From Flagellimonas hymeniacidonis (lineage in GTDB: Bacteria; Bacteroidota; Bacteroidia; Flavobacteriales; Flavobacteriaceae), in assembly GCF_008040165.1 (NCBI RefSeq), contig NZ_VRUR01000002.1:186001-250000 (forward strand): DNA of 64,000 bases. Reading direction: 5' to 3'. This document shows positions 54,458-63,018 of the stretch, in pieces. The notes under the pieces were generated by a model, which worked only from the letters and a program-made list of their open reading frames with translations, did not search any database and was not told the DNA's origin. The translations under genes and the position numbers were made by a program. Each line of letters begins with the position of its first letter. Within the stretch, counting starts at the first letter, position 1.

Positions 54458-55750
54458 TTACTCCGCCACAGCCTGTTCTCTTTTCAATGGGGGAACTAGC
54501 ACATCATTCATCAAGGCTTCCTTATCACCATTATAGGTTTTGGTGATTGGTTTTCCATTTCTTGTCAGGCCATTAAAAATCCCTTGATCTACCATATCCC
54601 ATAGGGCGTATTTTGCCTTGCCATCTATGGTGATCAAACCAAAATGATTCTCAGAACCTTGCTGGTTATGGGCATCTTTCCATCGTTCATTAAAAGCTTC
54701 AAAGTAGAAGCAAGAAATACCATTGGTATTTGTCCACTCACGAATATGATTGTGGTAGGCAGCTTCTTTGTATTCATCGGTGGCTTTTGAACCTGTAGGG
54801 CCATAATGACCATTTGAAATGGTTGCCCATCCTGTTTCACCAATATGAATGGGTTTGTCAACACCTAAACTTTTTGCATACTCTGATACTGCTTTGTACT
54901 GCGACTTGGCAAATTCTTTTGCACGAAGCATTGCGGCATCTATTTTTTCGATATCTGAAAGCTCCTCTTCCTCATCTGGAACCCCCCAAAACTCAGGATT
55001 ATAATGTGAATTGTGGTATGCATAAGTGTGCATGGAAATGTAATCCACAGCCTTTATTAGGCTTTCAAGGTCTTCGGTATGATAGCTTTCCTCTCCACCT
55101 CCCCAAGAAGCAAAGTCGTCCGAACTTGTAATCCATAAATCCTTTGGAAGTTCTCCATTTTTCTTCAATTCTTGAAGATGATTCACCCATTTTAAGATAA
55201 CACTAGGTTGCACATAATAACTGGTTGCCCATTTTACCATGGCTTCATTGCCCACCGCAATAATTTTTACAATATCTGGGTATTGATTTGCTAAGGCCAC
55301 TGCTCTTGCAATTTCTCCTTCATTTTGCTCGCTTTCAACATCGTGGTCCGGAGTTTCCCCAGTCCATGCATTTTTGCAATCTATCCATGCACCAAGCATA
55401 ACATACATTTCAAAATTGGAGTCCTCCCTCTTTAGCTCACTAATTGCTTTCAGCAAGTTGGAAGCTTGTTGCAATTGCACATTATAGGTCCGCAAAATTT
55501 TAATGCCCATTGCAGACAATATCTTCATATCCTCTTTTAACTCCTTTATGGTAGGCTGAACGTCACGGGTAGCTGCCCTATACCCTCCATAGGATATGGC
55601 CAAATAATCAGGATTGCCTAAAATATCTTTAGCTGTCACTTCTTTTTTTGTTTGGGGTTGATTTTCTTCTGTTTTGATTGATTTTTCTTTACATGAATGG
55701 TTCGCTATTAAAACCATTGCTGTAACTATTATTTTTAATATTGATTTCAT
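54458..55750 (-). CDS. GH17 beta-1,3-glucanase lipoprotein
   Basis: 430 residues; lipoprotein signal (ANHSC, Cys about 20). GH17 barrel: ILGNPDYLAISYGGYRAATR, ILRTYNVQLQQASNLL, acid/base Glu in IIAVGNEAMVKWATSYY (about 167), VDYISMHTYAYHNSHYN, and nucleophile Glu in IHIGETGWATISNG (about 304), then CFYFEAFNERWKDAHNQQGS. Attacks beta-1,3-linked glucan chains. Longer than the cytoplasmic GH17 by a signal and insertions, with only the core conserved. Second gene of the GH3-GH17-GH30 group, with 63 bases to GH3. Confidence 0.92.
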   Translation of the reverse strand: MKSILKIIVTAMVLIANHSCKEKSIKTEENQPQTKKEVTAKDILGNPDYLAISYGGYRAATRDVQPTIKELKEDMKILSAMGIKILRTYNVQLQQASNLLKAISELKREDSNFEMYVMLGAWIDCKNAWTGETPDHDVESEQNEGEIARAVALANQYPDIVKIIAVGNEAMVKWATSYYVQPSVILKWVNHLQELKKNGELPKDLWITSSDDFASWGGGEESYHTEDLESLIKAVDYISMHTYAYHNSHYNPEFWGVPDEEEELSDIEKIDAAMLRAKEFAKSQYKAVSEYAKSLGVDKPIHIGETGWATISNGHYGPTGSKATDEYKEAAYHNHIREWTNTNGISCFYFEAFNERWKDAHNQQGSENHFGLITIDGKAKYALWDMVDQGIFNGLTRNGKPITKTYNGDKEALMNDVLVPPLKREQAVAE

Positions 55751-55813
55751 AGCACTTTTTTTGATTATTTCAATAAATCTGCATGTACATGTATCCTATT
55801 TTTTGAAATGTCA

Positions 55814-57631
55814 TTACTGTAACCCAAATCCATAGGAAAACAAAGGTGTACTAGTATCGTCCCAAAAATTTGGCCCATATTTCCCTTTATAATCTTCAAC
55901 AGATTTTGGCCAAGAATGGGGTAACTTTCCTTTAAAACTATAATCGCCAAATAGCACCTCGGCAACACCATCACCTTCCGAACCCAGTAACCAAGCTGCA
56001 ACAAAAGCATCCGATTGCTCAATTTGTTTGGTAGTCACTAACGGACGTCCGGACACAAGTAGCACGACTACTTTAATTCCTTTATCTGCATATGCATTAA
56101 CATAATTTTGATGTGCTTGGGTAAGCGTTAATTCATATGTATCAATTTCACCTCCAATATCACCGAAGGCTTCGGCATAGGGAGTTTCCCCTACAACGAT
56201 AATGGCAATGTCTGCATCATCGTGATTTCCTGTGGCATCTGCATCATAAACAACTTTTCCCGTTGCCATTTTTTCAATCCCTTGCAAAATAGTAGTGGCA
56301 CCTGCATAATTTTCAGTAGAACCTTGCCAATTTATGGTCCAGCCTCCCGACTGTAAGCCAGCATTATTGGCATGCTCACCAACCACAACAATCTTACGCA
56401 AGTTCTTGTCTATTGGGAGTGTGTTTTTATCGTTCTTTAATAGTACCAGCGACTCTCTAACCGCTTGTCTTGCTATATCCCTATGTTCCTGGATTCCAAT
56501 TTTGTCGATTAAGGTAGCATCGGGAAAAGGGTTCTCGAAAACACCCAATCTATATTTTTGGCGTAATATTCGGCGTACTGCATCATCAATCCGTTCTTGG
56601 CTTACATGACCACTTTCAACACCATTTTTTAAGCCTTCCAAATACATTTCCAAATCACCTTCAACAGCCATGATAACATCTACACCTGCATTGATCACAT
56701 CATTTTCACCAAATCTTGAATAGCCTTTCCAATCAGACACCATGATTCCATCAAACCCCATAGCGCCTTTCAGCATATCCGTGATTAAAGGCTTATGTGC
56801 GTGCATTGGATGTCCAGACATAGAATTAAATGATGCCATGACTGAACCAACACCCTCGTCTACAGCAACTTTATAGGGAGGCAGTAATCTTTCTTGTACT
56901 TCTTCTGGACTCAGTGAGGAATCTCCGCCTTCCATACCATGATCTGTTGCTCCATCACCAATAAAATGCTTGGCGGTTGCCATAACCGTATGCTTGTCAG
57001 ATAATGTTCCTTGCAGTCCTTTGACAGAAGCTTTGGTGAGCATTTCTGTTAATTCTGTGTTTTCTGAAAAGGCCTCATATACCCTTCCCCATTTTTCATT
57101 ATAGGGGATGGCGATACAGGGAGAGAAAACCCAATTAAAGCCTGTAGCTTGCGATTCAATTGCGGTTATTTCAGCGGCGCGCTCAACTAATTTTGCATTT
57201 CGGGTTGCACCTAAACCAATGTTGTGTGGGAATATAGTAGCTCCCTCATAGGTGTTTTGACCATGTACTGCGTCAACGCCAAATAATAACGGAATTCCCA
57301 ATCTAGTGGACAGTGCTAGCTCTTGTAATTTTGCGAATTTGGCTTGCCACTCGGCAGCGCCATTTCCGGGCAAAGGGCCTTGCGTATGTATAACAGAACC
57401 GATAAATTTTGTTGCAATGTCATTCTCTTCAATGTCATCAAAATGCCTCACCTGGGTCATTTGACCAATTTTTTCTTGCAAGGTCATCAATGCCAGTAAA
57501 GAATCTATTTTCTGCTCTATAATTAAATCAGCACTATTTTCTTTGTCCATCTGTTGTTCTTTACAAGATGATAAGCAGCAGATACAAATTATCAGTAGTT
57601 TAATACTAATGGTTAAAGATTTTGAATCCAT
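55814..57631 (-). CDS. GH3 beta-glucosidase lipoprotein (short form)
   Basis: 605 residues; signal with cysteine-rich lipobox region (CICCLSSC). GH3 N-terminal barrel: LTLQEKIGQMTQ-like MTLQEKIGQMTQVRHF, GIPLLFGVDAVHGQNTY, ATAKHFIGDGATDHGMEGGD, and nucleophile Asp in GFDGIMVSDWKGYSRF (about 301). The alpha/beta sandwich domain contains VVGEHANNAGLQSGGWTINW and SEGDGVAEVLFGDYSFKG, ending at PLFSYGFGL. No fibronectin-III domain follows, as in the ExoI/barley-like GH3 group that acts on beta-1,3/1,4-gluco-oligosaccharides. Releases glucose from oligosaccharide ends. First gene after an internal terminator. Confidence 0.92.
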   Translation of the reverse strand: MDSKSLTISIKLLIICICCLSSCKEQQMDKENSADLIIEQKIDSLLALMTLQEKIGQMTQVRHFDDIEENDIATKFIGSVIHTQGPLPGNGAAEWQAKFAKLQELALSTRLGIPLLFGVDAVHGQNTYEGATIFPHNIGLGATRNAKLVERAAEITAIESQATGFNWVFSPCIAIPYNEKWGRVYEAFSENTELTEMLTKASVKGLQGTLSDKHTVMATAKHFIGDGATDHGMEGGDSSLSPEEVQERLLPPYKVAVDEGVGSVMASFNSMSGHPMHAHKPLITDMLKGAMGFDGIMVSDWKGYSRFGENDVINAGVDVIMAVEGDLEMYLEGLKNGVESGHVSQERIDDAVRRILRQKYRLGVFENPFPDATLIDKIGIQEHRDIARQAVRESLVLLKNDKNTLPIDKNLRKIVVVGEHANNAGLQSGGWTINWQGSTENYAGATTILQGIEKMATGKVVYDADATGNHDDADIAIIVVGETPYAEAFGDIGGEIDTYELTLTQAHQNYVNAYADKGIKVVVLLVSGRPLVTTKQIEQSDAFVAAWLLGSEGDGVAEVLFGDYSFKGKLPHSWPKSVEDYKGKYGPNFWDDTSTPLFSYGFGLQ

Positions 57632-57686
57632 CTTAAAGCTGCTTCTTTGACCTCAACAATTGTTGTTGTAATCGTACCTATTCCTT

Positions 57687-57717
57687 CAAACTTTTCAGTT
57701 TATAACAGTGTCCAAAA
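57687..57717 (-). promoter_or_regulatory. Candidate promoter for the GH3-GH17-GH30-symporter unit
   Basis: On the minus strand TTTTG (57717-57713), about 18 bases, then AAAGTTTG ending at 57687, one mismatch from TAnnTTTG. Located between the internal terminator and the GH3 start. Confidence 0.4.
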
Positions 57718-57745
57718 TCTATTGGCCTGTACAATGGAATTGGTT

Positions 57746-57788
57746 AAAAAAAGGCTAGCAAAAAATTTGCTTGATGCTAGCCTTTTTT
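57746..57788 (-). terminator. Intrinsic terminator inside the glucan locus
   Basis: 14-base paired arms with core GGCTAGCA/TGCTAGCC, a 14-base loop, A-run and T-run on either side. It follows the PKD gene and precedes GH3 on the minus strand. Confidence 0.85.
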
Positions 57789-57813
57789 CTCTATTCATAG
57801 TTGGAATGCTTTT

Positions 57814-60681
57814 TTATTCAAGAATTACATCATCTATATAATAGGTTTCTGATGAAGATGTCGGTTGATTTCCGGTATCAAAATCAGGTATTATAACTAT
57901 AGAGTTGTAGATGTTTGGGTTGAAATCCACAGGGACTACAGCTCCAAAATCAAAGGTTAATTCCACCCATTCATTTGCGTTTGTGACTGTTTGCTGTAAG
58001 CTGTAATTTGGAATGCTTCCAGGATTAGGTCTGGATTGCAATTCGAACTGAAACACTACATTGGCCTTAGTTGAATACACTTTAACCTTAAATGTTCTTG
58101 TTGTAGTCATATCCAATGGCGTAGCAAAAACATTTTCCATTCCGCCATAAAACTCAGTTCCTGAAGGCTTGTTAAATGTGTAAACGTTAGATGAAGTATT
58201 GATTCCCCCTGAAACGGTATTAGAAGTAATAGAACCGTTGACACTTGCTGGCTCAAAAACACCTCCAAACTCTTCTCCACTTTCAAAATCTGCTGGTAGA
58301 GAGGATAATGGTGTAGGACCACTGCTAGGTGTGCCATAGACCATCAGATCATCGAAATAGTATGTACTGCCATCGGCCACGTTGAAGTTGAAGAAAATCA
58401 CCATCTTATCGAACTGTGGTGTCGGTGTCGCATCAAAATCAAAGGTCAGTTCTTCCCAATCGTTGGTGACACTCGTGGTCGCCAGAACCTCCGCAAAGTT
58501 GCCGGAATTGCCGATCTCTTCCAATTTCAGCAATACTGGGGTATTCGGAACAGGGGACCAAACCTTCATTCTTAAACCTTCGACTGCGTTAAAGTCCAAC
58601 TTGGCGGCCAGGTCGATTTGGATATTATCGAACGGGGAATTGTTTGCCCTTACCACTTGACCTACTTTACACGAGGTGTTCACCGGACCATCAAAGTCTG
58701 GGTTATCAATCCATGTGAAAGAAGCATTGTCCTCTATCACGGCAGGTGTGTTGGTCTGCCAGGTAATGTTCAAATCTGCAGCAGCTGTGGATTCTCCGGT
58801 TTCGGGAACACAAGCACCCCCGCTAGGTGTACCATAGACCATCAGGTCATCGAAATAGTACGTACTGCCATCGGCCACGTTGAAGTTGAAGAAGATCACC
58901 ATCTTATCGAACTGTGGCGTCGGTGTGGAAGGAAAATCGAAAGTAAGTTCTTCCCAATCACTCGTTACACTGGTTGTAGCTGTTACTTCAACAAAGTTGC
59001 CAGAATTCCCGATCTCTTCCAATTTCAGCAATATTGGGGTATTCGGAACTGGTGACCAAACCTTCATCTTTAATCCCTCGACCGCGTTAAAGTCCAACTT
59101 GGCGGCCAGGTCGATTTGAATGTTGTCGAACGGGGAATTGTTTGCCCTTACCACTTGACCTACTTTACACGAGGTGTTCACCGGACCGTCAAAGTCTGGG
59201 TTATCAATCCATGTGAAAGAAGCATTGTCCTCTATCACAGCCGGTGTGTTGGTCTGCCAGGTAATGTTCAAATCTGCAGCAGCTATGGATTCTTCGGTTT
59301 CGGGGGTACAGGTTCCGCCACCACCTGGGGTGCCATAGACCATCAGGTCATCGAAATAGTACGTACTGCCATCGGCCACGTTGAAGTTGAAGAAGATCAC
59401 CATCTTATCGAACTGTGGCGTCGGTGTGGAAGGAAAATCGAAAGTAAGTTCTTCCCAATCACTCGTTACACTGGTTGTAGCTGTTACTTCAACAAAGTTG
59501 CCAGAATTCCCGATCTCTTCCAATTTCAATAAAATTGGGGTGTTGGGAACAGGGGACCATACTTTCATTCGTAGTCCCTCAACTGCATTGAAGTCGAATT
59601 TATCGGCCAAATCGATTTGAAGGTTGTCAAATGGAGAGTTGTTGGCCCTTGTTACCTGTCCAACTTTGCATGAGGTGTTCACTGGACCGTCAAAGTCAGG
59701 ATTGTCCACCCAAGCAAAAGTTACATTATCCTCTGTCACGGCCGGTGTATTGGTCTGCCAGGTGATGTTCAGATCTGTTGCGGAAATAGATTCTTCCGTT
59801 TCCGCTGTGCAGGTTCCACCGCCGGTACCGGCCCCCACCTGTTCAATGTTATCTACAAAGAAAGTACCCTCAACTCCTGGGTTTGTATTGAAGCCAATGA
59901 ACAATATCAATTTACCATATTGACCATCTGGAACAATAGGTTGGCCGTTTTGGGAATCACCTTCTATAAAGCTGGCTACTGCATCAGCGGCAAAGTCAAA
60001 ACTTAAAGTTTCCCACCCCGAACCGGTATGGGTAGCCCCGACCTCTACATCGCGCGCTCCATCTGCACCATCCTCAAACTTGATCAAAACAGCGATTTCT
60101 GTGGATGCGAATAACTCCAATTGAATAGTCTTGTTAGCACCACTAAAGTCCACTGCTGGTCCTAAAGGGAATTGCACATTTTGGAATTGACCACCACCGG
60201 TTACCATTTGTCCAACATTGGTGTCGTTTCCATTGCCATTTTCGGGGTTAGTCTCTACCGTAAATCCGATGTTGTCACCTACAATGATATCATAATCCAC
60301 ATTGGTGCCATCAAAATCAATGGGCAATGTGAGCGGCGTAGGAGGATCCGGTATAGTAATAGTCAGTTCATCTTCAAAAGTACTTGAAGCACCGGCAACA
60401 TTAGATGCGGTAAGTGTAACGGTATATGTGCCCGAAGTATAGGTTTTTATAGGATCTATTTCGGTAGAAGAGGTGCCATCTCCAAAATCCCATTCAAAAT
60501 TTTGGGCATTTTCAGATATGTTAATAAAGGATACCGTACCTGAATCTTGAATAATAGTCTGTGTAAAGCCCGCAACCACCTCTGGCAGGGAATTTCCCTC
60601 GTCATCTTCTTCACATCCCAGAAAGGATATTGCCAAGATCAATACGGATAGTATCTTGATATTTTTGAGTAATAGTTTCAT
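57814..60681 (-). CDS. PKD-domain lipoprotein with three repeated carbohydrate-binding-like modules
   Basis: 955 residues; lipobox AISFLGC. A PKD domain (about 30-112: NFEWDFGDGTSSTEIDPIKT, YTVTLTASNVAG) is followed by a jelly-roll module (about 115-285). Three tandem modules of 166-167 residues occupy about 287-785, each with DLNITWQTNTPAV, DNPDFDGPVNTSCKVGQV, KVWSPVPNTP, LLKLEEIGNSGNF and STYYFDDLMVYGTP. A last jelly-roll module (790-955) ends ETYYIDDVILE. The fold type and the locus context suggest surface glycan binding, as in PKD lipoproteins of laminarin loci; no catalytic motif is seen. Gap of 22 bases after GH16. Confidence 0.9.
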   Translation of the reverse strand: MKLLLKNIKILSVLILAISFLGCEEDDEGNSLPEVVAGFTQTIIQDSGTVSFINISENAQNFEWDFGDGTSSTEIDPIKTYTSGTYTVTLTASNVAGASSTFEDELTITIPDPPTPLTLPIDFDGTNVDYDIIVGDNIGFTVETNPENGNGNDTNVGQMVTGGGQFQNVQFPLGPAVDFSGANKTIQLELFASTEIAVLIKFEDGADGARDVEVGATHTGSGWETLSFDFAADAVASFIEGDSQNGQPIVPDGQYGKLILFIGFNTNPGVEGTFFVDNIEQVGAGTGGGTCTAETEESISATDLNITWQTNTPAVTEDNVTFAWVDNPDFDGPVNTSCKVGQVTRANNSPFDNLQIDLADKFDFNAVEGLRMKVWSPVPNTPILLKLEEIGNSGNFVEVTATTSVTSDWEELTFDFPSTPTPQFDKMVIFFNFNVADGSTYYFDDLMVYGTPGGGGTCTPETEESIAAADLNITWQTNTPAVIEDNASFTWIDNPDFDGPVNTSCKVGQVVRANNSPFDNIQIDLAAKLDFNAVEGLKMKVWSPVPNTPILLKLEEIGNSGNFVEVTATTSVTSDWEELTFDFPSTPTPQFDKMVIFFNFNVADGSTYYFDDLMVYGTPSGGACVPETGESTAAADLNITWQTNTPAVIEDNASFTWIDNPDFDGPVNTSCKVGQVVRANNSPFDNIQIDLAAKLDFNAVEGLRMKVWSPVPNTPVLLKLEEIGNSGNFAEVLATTSVTNDWEELTFDFDATPTPQFDKMVIFFNFNVADGSTYYFDDLMVYGTPSSGPTPLSSLPADFESGEEFGGVFEPASVNGSITSNTVSGGINTSSNVYTFNKPSGTEFYGGMENVFATPLDMTTTRTFKVKVYSTKANVVFQFELQSRPNPGSIPNYSLQQTVTNANEWVELTFDFGAVVPVDFNPNIYNSIVIIPDFDTGNQPTSSSETYYIDDVILE
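58327..59822. repeat. Three tandem 498-501 base repeats within the PKD lipoprotein gene
   Basis: Copies at about 58327-58824, 58825-59325 and 59326-59822. Period checked with the marker CATCTTATCG at 58402, 58900 and 59401. Identity is mosaic: the first 200 bases of copies 2 and 3 are nearly identical, while the last 280 bases of copies 1 and 2 are nearly identical. Confidence 0.95.
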
Positions 60682-60703
60682 AATCTTTTTCGTTTTAGTT
60701 AGT

Positions 60704-61549
60704 TTAATCTGCGTTATTTTTATATACCCTCACATAGTCCACCAACATGGTTTGCGGGAATTCGGTTTCAGCGTTTGGAGACCCTACAAAAGTGCCTCCA
60801 ACAGCAAGATTCATTAGAATATAGAATGGCTTATTGAAGACCCATTCTCCAGTTACATCTTCAGGAGTAATTTGATTGTACAATACATCGTCTACGTAAA
60901 AATTCACAAACTCAGGACCCCATTCAATTCCGAAGATGTGGAAGCCTGTATCAAATCGGTCGTTCTCCAACGTATACTCTTTGGAAATTGCTTCTCCGCC
61001 GGAGTAACCAGGACCATGTACGCTACCTATCAAAACAGTAGGATTTTGTCCTCTATATTCCATGATATCGATTTCTCCAGCTCCAGGCCAGGGATTTTCG
61101 TCTATGTCCGCCCCAAGCATCCAAAAAGCAGGCCAGATACCCTGTCCAAAAGGCAAACGAATACGTGCTTCGAAACGCCCATACTGTTGCTCAAACTTAT
61201 CTTTTGTCAATAACCTTGCTGAGGTATATTGGGAATTTTCAAAAGATTCTTGTCGAGCGGTAATTAACAATATTCCGTTTTGTATCGTTACATTGTCAGG
61301 ACGATCGGTATAGTATTGTAATTCTTGGTTGCCCCATCCATTTTCTCCAGTTCCGATATCGAAACCCCAAACTTGGCTGTTTGGTGCTCCGTCAGTATCA
61401 AAGTTTTCGTCTAACACTAAATTTGTAAAAGTTGCCACTGTCTGAGTTTCGTCTGTTGAACAACCGGAAATAGTCCATACCGCCATAATGATAAGGCATT
61501 TTAGAACTGTCGATTGTATTGTGTTAATTTTAAAATATTTCATGTTCAT
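60704..61549 (-). CDS. GH16 endo-beta-1,3-glucanase (laminarinase-type) lipoprotein
   Basis: About 281 residues from the ATG at 61549; ATGs at 61585, 61555 and 61543 are alternatives, the first overlapping the upstream stop. Lipobox TISGC. The catalytic motif is EIDIMEYRG (about 158-166, nucleophile and acid/base Glu with Asp between), preceded by FGQGIWPAFWMLGAD and followed by IGSVHGPGYSGG, HIFGIEWGPEFVNFYVDDV and FYILMNLAVGGTFVG. This is the GH16_3-like laminarinase pattern. Cuts the beta-1,3 backbone into oligosaccharides at the cell surface or in the periplasm. Confidence 0.93.
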   Translation of the reverse strand: MNMKYFKINTIQSTVLKCLIIMAVWTISGCSTDETQTVATFTNLVLDENFDTDGAPNSQVWGFDIGTGENGWGNQELQYYTDRPDNVTIQNGILLITARQESFENSQYTSARLLTKDKFEQQYGRFEARIRLPFGQGIWPAFWMLGADIDENPWPGAGEIDIMEYRGQNPTVLIGSVHGPGYSGGEAISKEYTLENDRFDTGFHIFGIEWGPEFVNFYVDDVLYNQITPEDVTGEWVFNKPFYILMNLAVGGTFVGSPNAETEFPQTMLVDYVRVYKNNAD

Positions 61550-61584
61550 AATCATTTTTTTTCGATGTTGATTAAATGATCTCA

Positions 61585-63006
61585 TTATTCGGTATAGAAA
61601 TAAATGTTATCAAATATGAAGTTTGGACCGCCGACTAGTATTAGGCCGCCCAGATTGTCCCTTTGAGCAGTTAAGTCTCCATCAAGAGGGATATCAAAAG
61701 AGGTCCATTGGCCAACAGTCAATCCAGTTAGATCAAACCTAAGGTCGACATCGTCACCAATTGGGTTTCCTGTATTGACATCTGTTTCAATCATTTGATT
61801 GGCTCCCGCGTCCCTGATTTGAAGTCCGACTTCAGTTCCACCCTCTTGCACATATACATCTACATGCATGAAGGTTAAACCGGAAGCATCAACAGTGTTA
61901 TCGAAAATGATTCCCGTAAAGTTGTTGTTGGTATAAGCCAACACATTGTCACCATTGTTGTTTGTTATAACAGTTTCTGTAGTAGACCCTCCAAAACCGG
62001 GAGCAAAATTGCTGGATGTATCCGCTGTATACGCCTCACTGAAAATTGATTTTACGTTGGCTGCCGGCCTTGTTGGGGTCGGAGCTAAAGCTAAACTACC
62101 AGCAGAGGTAACTTCCAAGGAGCCCGAAGCACGAACCCCTACCAACTGTGCAGTAATATTTGCAGTACCTGTGCCAATGACCGAAACTTGACCGAGTTCG
62201 TTCACAATGGCCACGGAATTATCCGAAGAATTAAAATCGAAATAGGATGGTGCCGCAATTACTGTTTGGTTAATCCCAGATTCCAAATTAAAGGTCTGAG
62301 TCAACCCATTAACCAAGAGGTTGGACCCGGTAAAGGCCTGTTGTACAACATCCACCCCGTTTAAAATAGCAGGGCTTGGTTGCGCTATCGTTCCCAATTT
62401 TTCAAAACGTAACTCATCTATCCAAAAAGTATACCCAAAACCACCGGTAGTTTGCGTCCCTGCAGAGAAAAAGAACATTCCTCTTTCCTGTATCAATTTT
62501 GACGGATCTGGAATAGGAATGATAATTTTTCGCCAATCGGTAGATAACCGTATGTTCTGGGCAGTTACTGCAAATTTGTTTTGACCAAAATCGGTTCCAA
62601 AGCCTACTTCCCCTATGGTAGCGGTAGTAGAACCTTTAACATAGAAGGTCAAGGCATCAAAACCTGTTAAGTCCCTACCAGCACCACGATCCAGGAAAAT
62701 ACCTCCAATAAATCCACCATCAGGGTCATCTGGAGCGGGCACATCAATTCGTATAGAAGATGACCCTTCAAAAGCCACGTTATCATCAGTACCAAAGCCT
62801 TCGGGATTAGCACCTTCATTTGGATCAAAAGAATCAAAGAACTCATCCGTAAGTCCTACAGGAGCATCTGTAAAAATGTCTCCATTGGCAGAAAATGTGG
62901 CAAATTCCACATCATCTGAAAAGTCTCTTTCACAACTACTGAAAAGCGCAATGCCCAAGGTCAGAAGAAGTATAAAATGTATGTTGGTATATTTTTTATT
63001 TTTCAT
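61585..63006 (-). CDS. Surface lipoprotein with jelly-roll and Big_2-like domains
   Basis: 473 residues; lipobox IALFSSC. An N-terminal jelly-roll (about 45-210) contains SIRIDVPAPDDPDGGFIGGI, DALTFYVKGSTTATIGEVGF, DWRKIIIPIPDPSKLIQERG and FGYTFWIDELRFEKLG. A Big_2-like Ig fold (about 225-300) reads VAIVNELGQVSVIGTGTANI. A C-terminal jelly-roll includes MHVDVYVQEGGTEVGLQIRD and ends FIFDNIYFYTE. No catalytic residues are recognised. It occupies the slot where glucan loci carry a SusE/F-like surface glycan-binding protein, so glycan binding is inferred. 12 bases after the outer-membrane gene. Confidence 0.8.
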   Translation of the reverse strand: MKNKKYTNIHFILLLTLGIALFSSCERDFSDDVEFATFSANGDIFTDAPVGLTDEFFDSFDPNEGANPEGFGTDDNVAFEGSSSIRIDVPAPDDPDGGFIGGIFLDRGAGRDLTGFDALTFYVKGSTTATIGEVGFGTDFGQNKFAVTAQNIRLSTDWRKIIIPIPDPSKLIQERGMFFFSAGTQTTGGFGYTFWIDELRFEKLGTIAQPSPAILNGVDVVQQAFTGSNLLVNGLTQTFNLESGINQTVIAAPSYFDFNSSDNSVAIVNELGQVSVIGTGTANITAQLVGVRASGSLEVTSAGSLALAPTPTRPAANVKSIFSEAYTADTSSNFAPGFGGSTTETVITNNNGDNVLAYTNNNFTGIIFDNTVDASGLTFMHVDVYVQEGGTEVGLQIRDAGANQMIETDVNTGNPIGDDVDLRFDLTGLTVGQWTSFDIPLDGDLTAQRDNLGGLILVGGPNFIFDNIYFYTE

Positions 63007-63018
63007 TTTTCAATCTTT

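Noticed and set aside
55765..56022. Second reading frame overlapping the 3' end of the GH3 gene
   Set aside because: No domain, wholly overlapping the GH3 catalytic protein's end, and the GH3 frame ends naturally at YGFGLQ.
58382..59620. Several plus-strand open frames opposite the CBM-like repeats, repeated with the same period
   Set aside because: They copy the repeat period of the minus-strand gene; their composition is that of an antisense shadow and they have no independent start context.
58327..59822. Repeat array considered as CRISPR or mobile element
   Set aside because: The unit is 498-501 bases, in-frame and coding with conserved protein motifs; there are no short repeats with spacers and no transposase.
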